From Rhodocyclaceae bacterium (GTDB lineage Bacteria; Pseudomonadota; Gammaproteobacteria; Burkholderiales; Rhodocyclaceae): a DNA stretch of 47,488 bases. Within the stretch, counting starts at the first letter, position 1. Every line of letters begins with the position of its first letter. Under the pieces are notes generated by a model. It ran no database searches, was not told the origin of the DNA, and saw only the letters and a program-made list of their open reading frames with translations. Position numbers and translations under genes: made by a program. Shown piece after piece: positions 44,955 through 47,488 of the stretch. The stretch covers positions 1 through 47,488 of the forward strand of contig VEQK01000011.1 in NCBI GenBank assembly GCA_018883265.1. Direction: 5' to 3'.

Positions 44955-47488
44955 TCAACCGGTATTTCTCAGCGCTGCCGAGATGCCATTAATACTGAGG
45001 TGGATGCCGCGCTGCACCTTTTCACCGGCTTGTCCCAGACGGTAGCGACGAATCAGTTCAAGCTGCAGATGGTGCAGCGGATCGATATACGGGAAACGGT
45101 GCCGAATCGAACGCGCCAAACCGGGGTTGTTGGCCAGCCGGTGTTTCTCACCCGTAATCTGATTCAGCGCTTCTGCCGTGCGCTGCCATTCGTTTTCGAT
45201 CGCACCGAAGATCCGTCGTCGCAAACGTTTGTCATCAACCAGCTCGGCATAGCGCGAGCCCAATGCCAAATCGCTCTTGGCCAGCACCATGTCGAGATTA
45301 GAGAGCAGTGTGCGGAAGAATGGCCATTCCCGGTACATTCGTTGTAACAGAGCGAGACGCAGCTTGCGGCCCTTGGCCGGGCCGCTCTTCAGATAGGCGG
45401 CAACGGCTGAGCCAAAGCCAAACCAGCCCGGCAAGGTTAAACGGCACTGCCCCCAACTAAAGCTCCAGGGAATTGCCCGTAAATCTTCAATGTGCTGTAG
45501 GGCCTTGCGCGAGGCCGGTCGGGAGCCGATATTGAGCTGCGCCAATTCTTTCAGCGGCGTTGCGGCAAAGAAATAATCGACGAAACCCGGTGTTTCGTAC
45601 ACCAGCGCCCGATAGGCCCGGGTGCTTTCTTCTGACAGCACATCGGCCACTTCGAGGAAGCCCCGCGGCGCCGGTTTGGTCGGCTTGAGCAGGGTTGCTT
45701 CCAGTGTTGCAGCGACCAGGGTCTCCAGATTGCGCCGTCCGATTTCCGGATTCGCATATTTGGAGGCAATCACTTCACCCTGCTCAGTCAGACGGATCTG
45801 GCCGCGTACCGTGCCGGGTGGCTGCGCAAGAATGGCTTCATAACTCGGCCCACCGCCACGCCCGACCGTGCCGCCGCGACCATGGAACATGCGCAGCTGA
45901 ATATCATGACTGTTTGCCAGATGTTCAAACAGATCGACCAGCGCGATCTCGGCACGATACAACTCCCAGTTACTTGTAAAGATGCCGCCATCCTTATTGC
46001 TATCGCTGTAACCCAGCATGATGTCCTGTTCGCCACCAGAGCGGCGCATCATCCCGGCCACACCATCCAGCGCGTAGAACTGGCGCATGATCGGCGCCGC
46101 GTTACGCAAATCAGCAATCGTCTCGAAGAGCGGCACCACAATCAGATCGGCGGTGGCGGCCTGCGTCAGCGTACCTCGCATTAATCCAACCTCCTTGAAC
46201 AGCACCAGGACTTCCAGAAGATCGCTCACCGTTTCCGTGTGGCTGATGATGTAGTGTCGAATCGCCATCCGGCCATAACGCTCAATGACATAGCGCGCCA
46301 TTTCGAAAATCGCCAACTCGTCGCGTGTGTGTGCCGAGTATTCGGCTGTCGGTACCCGCAACGGCCGGACATCATTGAGAACTTCCATCAGTAGGTTTTG
46401 ACGACCGGTTTCTTCCAGATCGTCATAGGTCGCGCAAATTCCGGCGCTGGCCAACAACTCCGCGACGACGGCTTCATGCTTATCCGAGCTCTGGCGCAAA
46501 TCGACGGTAGCCAGATGAAAACCGAATACATCAACGGCGCGGATCAGCGGATGCAGTCGCTGCATAGCCATGACTTCGGCCCCCTGCGTTTGCAGGCAAT
46601 GCTCGATGGCTTGCAGGTCAGCCTTGAGCGCTCCGGCAGCACCGTATGCCGGCGATGTGATGTTGGCGCCGCCCTCAACTTGTCGCAAAGTATTCTGCAA
46701 ACGTGCATGAATATGACTCATGGCAAGCCGATACAGTTCATCGCGTCGGTGTTCGCTTTTGTCTTGAACCATTTCCGCTAGCGCCCGCACTTCGGGCGTA
46801 AAGTCCGTCAGCATCGAAGACTGTGACAGCTCCCGCCCCAATTCGCGCACTTCCCGAAGATAGTGTCGTATGGCGACTTCGCACTGGCGTCGCGTTGCAT
46901 AATCCAGCGTTGTTGCCGTCACATTGGGATTGCCGTCGCGGTCGCCTCCGATCCATTGTCCCATCCGGAAAAAACTGGGCACCGGCTTCCCCGGCAGATC
47001 GGCCTCCAGCGCAGCATACATTCGCGGGATTTCATCGAGGAAGGTGGTCTCGTAATAGCTCAGCGCATTTTCAATCTCGTCGATGACCGTCAGCTTGGTG
47101 AACCGCAACAAACGCGTTTGCCAGAGCTGTGTCACGCGAGCACGAATCTGCTGCTCATTGGTGGCGAGGCGGTGTTCCAGCAACCTATTGTGGCTTTTCG
47201 CCGTGCCGGCTGCGTCACGGATCGCATCACGATCGGTCAGCAACTGGGCAATATCTCTTTCCGCGTCGAGAATACTCTTGCGTTGAACTTCAGTCGGATG
47301 CGCGGTCAATACTGGCGACACATAGGCCTGCGCCAACGTCTGAGCAATCACTCGTGGCGTCATGCCACCCGCCTGCAAGCGCTGCATGGCTGCATCGATG
47401 CTGCCGGGCTGCATTCTCCCCGCCCGCTCATAAACAGCCCGACGGCGGATGTAATGACGATCTTCGGCCAGGTTAGCCAAGTGGCTGA
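44955..47488 (-). CDS. ppc: Phosphoenolpyruvate carboxylase (N-terminus outside window)
   Basis: Carboxylates phosphoenolpyruvate to oxaloacetate to refill the TCA cycle. The frame is open to the window edge. The TTG at 47480 that could pass for a start is an internal Leu in [11 protein letters not shown], so roughly 90 N-terminal residues are missing. Visible motifs are [13 protein letters not shown] (catalytic His), [52 protein letters not shown], the Gly-rich loop [33 protein letters not shown] and the C-terminal [13 protein letters not shown]. All expected catalytic blocks from the visible part are intact. Confidence 0.96.
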   Translation of the reverse strand, partial: SHLANLAEDRHYIRRRAVYERAGRMQPGSIDAAMQRLQAGGMTPRVIAQTLAQAYVSPVLTAHPTEVQRKSILDAERDIAQLLTDRDAIRDAAGTAKSHNRLLEHRLATNEQQIRARVTQLWQTRLLRFTKLTVIDEIENALSYYETTFLDEIPRMYAALEADLPGKPVPSFFRMGQWIGGDRDGNPNVTATTLDYATRRQCEVAIRHYLREVRELGRELSQSSMLTDFTPEVRALAEMVQDKSEHRRDELYRLAMSHIHARLQNTLRQVEGGANITSPAYGAAGALKADLQAIEHCLQTQGAEVMAMQRLHPLIRAVDVFGFHLATVDLRQSSDKHEAVVAELLASAGICATYDDLEETGRQNLLMEVLNDVRPLRVPTAEYSAHTRDELAIFEMARYVIERYGRMAIRHYIISHTETVSDLLEVLVLFKEVGLMRGTLTQAATADLIVVPLFETIADLRNAAPIMRQFYALDGVAGMMRRSGGEQDIMLGYSDSNKDGGIFTSNWELYRAEIALVDLFEHLANSHDIQLRMFHGRGGTVGRGGGPSYEAILAQPPGTVRGQIRLTEQGEVIASKYANPEIGRRNLETLVAATLEATLLKPTKPAPRGFLEVADVLSEESTRAYRALVYETPGFVDYFFAATPLKELAQLNIGSRPASRKALQHIEDLRAIPWSFSWGQCRLTLPGWFGFGSAVAAYLKSGPAKGRKLRLALLQRMYREWPFFRTLLSNLDMVLAKSDLALGSRYAELVDDKRLRRRIFGAIENEWQRTAEALNQITGEKHRLANNPGLARSIRHRFPYIDPLHHLQLELIRRYRLGQAGEKVQRGIHLSINGISAALRNTG

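Noticed and set aside
47470-47488. Complete ppc gene starting with TTG at 47480
   Set aside because: The frame stays open to the edge and reads [11 protein letters not shown], an internal PEPC motif; the real start lies beyond the window.

Overview
The window looks like a moderately GC-rich betaproteobacterial chromosome. The evidence is a divergent mreBCD-mrdA-rodA-rlpA / gatCAB arrangement, the argS-SPOR-dsbA string, class I PHA synthase, a lgt/ilvD pair, glcDEF beside ppc, and a RibBA whose GTP cyclohydrolase half is degenerate. I cannot fix the genus by reading. Almost all of the sequence is housekeeping or core metabolism in short operons with tight or overlapping junctions. I see no phage, insertion sequence, CRISPR array, rRNA or tRNA gene, and no gene-free stretch longer than 300 bases. 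I did not find a convincing new multi-gene system; the less ordinary spots are listed in the findings.

Region by region. 1-1470: the end of a biotin-carrying acyl-CoA carboxylase (probably propionyl-CoA), a convergent methylmalonyl-CoA epimerase-like VOC protein and lgt. 1617-3473: ilvD, divergent from lgt. 3545-4457: a three-gene operon of a Rap1a/Tai-like secreted protein and two glycine-zipper lipoproteins. 4537-7835: maeB, a Pcm-like methyltransferase and a 55-residue DUF1289-type cysteine protein. 8031-9869: phaC. 9957-13129: argS, an FtsN-like SPOR protein and dsbA. 13192-17361: a UbiB-type kinase, an SSS symporter and a VanZ-family membrane protein, with overlapping genes. 17399-20560: a thioredoxin-like ferredoxin, an alpha/beta hydrolase, cutA and dsbD.

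20664-28232: the riboflavin run ribE-ribBA-ribH-nusB-thiL-pgpA-pncC, then purT and a patatin-like lipoprotein. Converging on it from 36724 down to 28238 is the cell-shape and lipoate cluster mreB-mreC-mreD-mrdA-rodA-rlpA-ybeD-lipB-lipA. 37007-40206: gatCAB, divergent from mreB. 40275-40913: pyrE. 41012-44839: glcF, glcE and glcD (transcribed D-E-F). 44955-47488: ppc, which runs off the right edge.

How the genes work together: the carboxylase/epimerase pair feeds propionyl-CoA into the TCA cycle. MaeB, Ppc and GlcDEF balance C2, C3 and C4 carbon, and PhaC stores surplus acyl-CoA as polyester. DsbA and DsbD are the oxidative and reductive arms of periplasmic thiol chemistry. MreBCD, PBP2, RodA and RlpA build and trim the sidewall. 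RibE, RibBA and RibH make riboflavin, while LipB and LipA make lipoyl groups.
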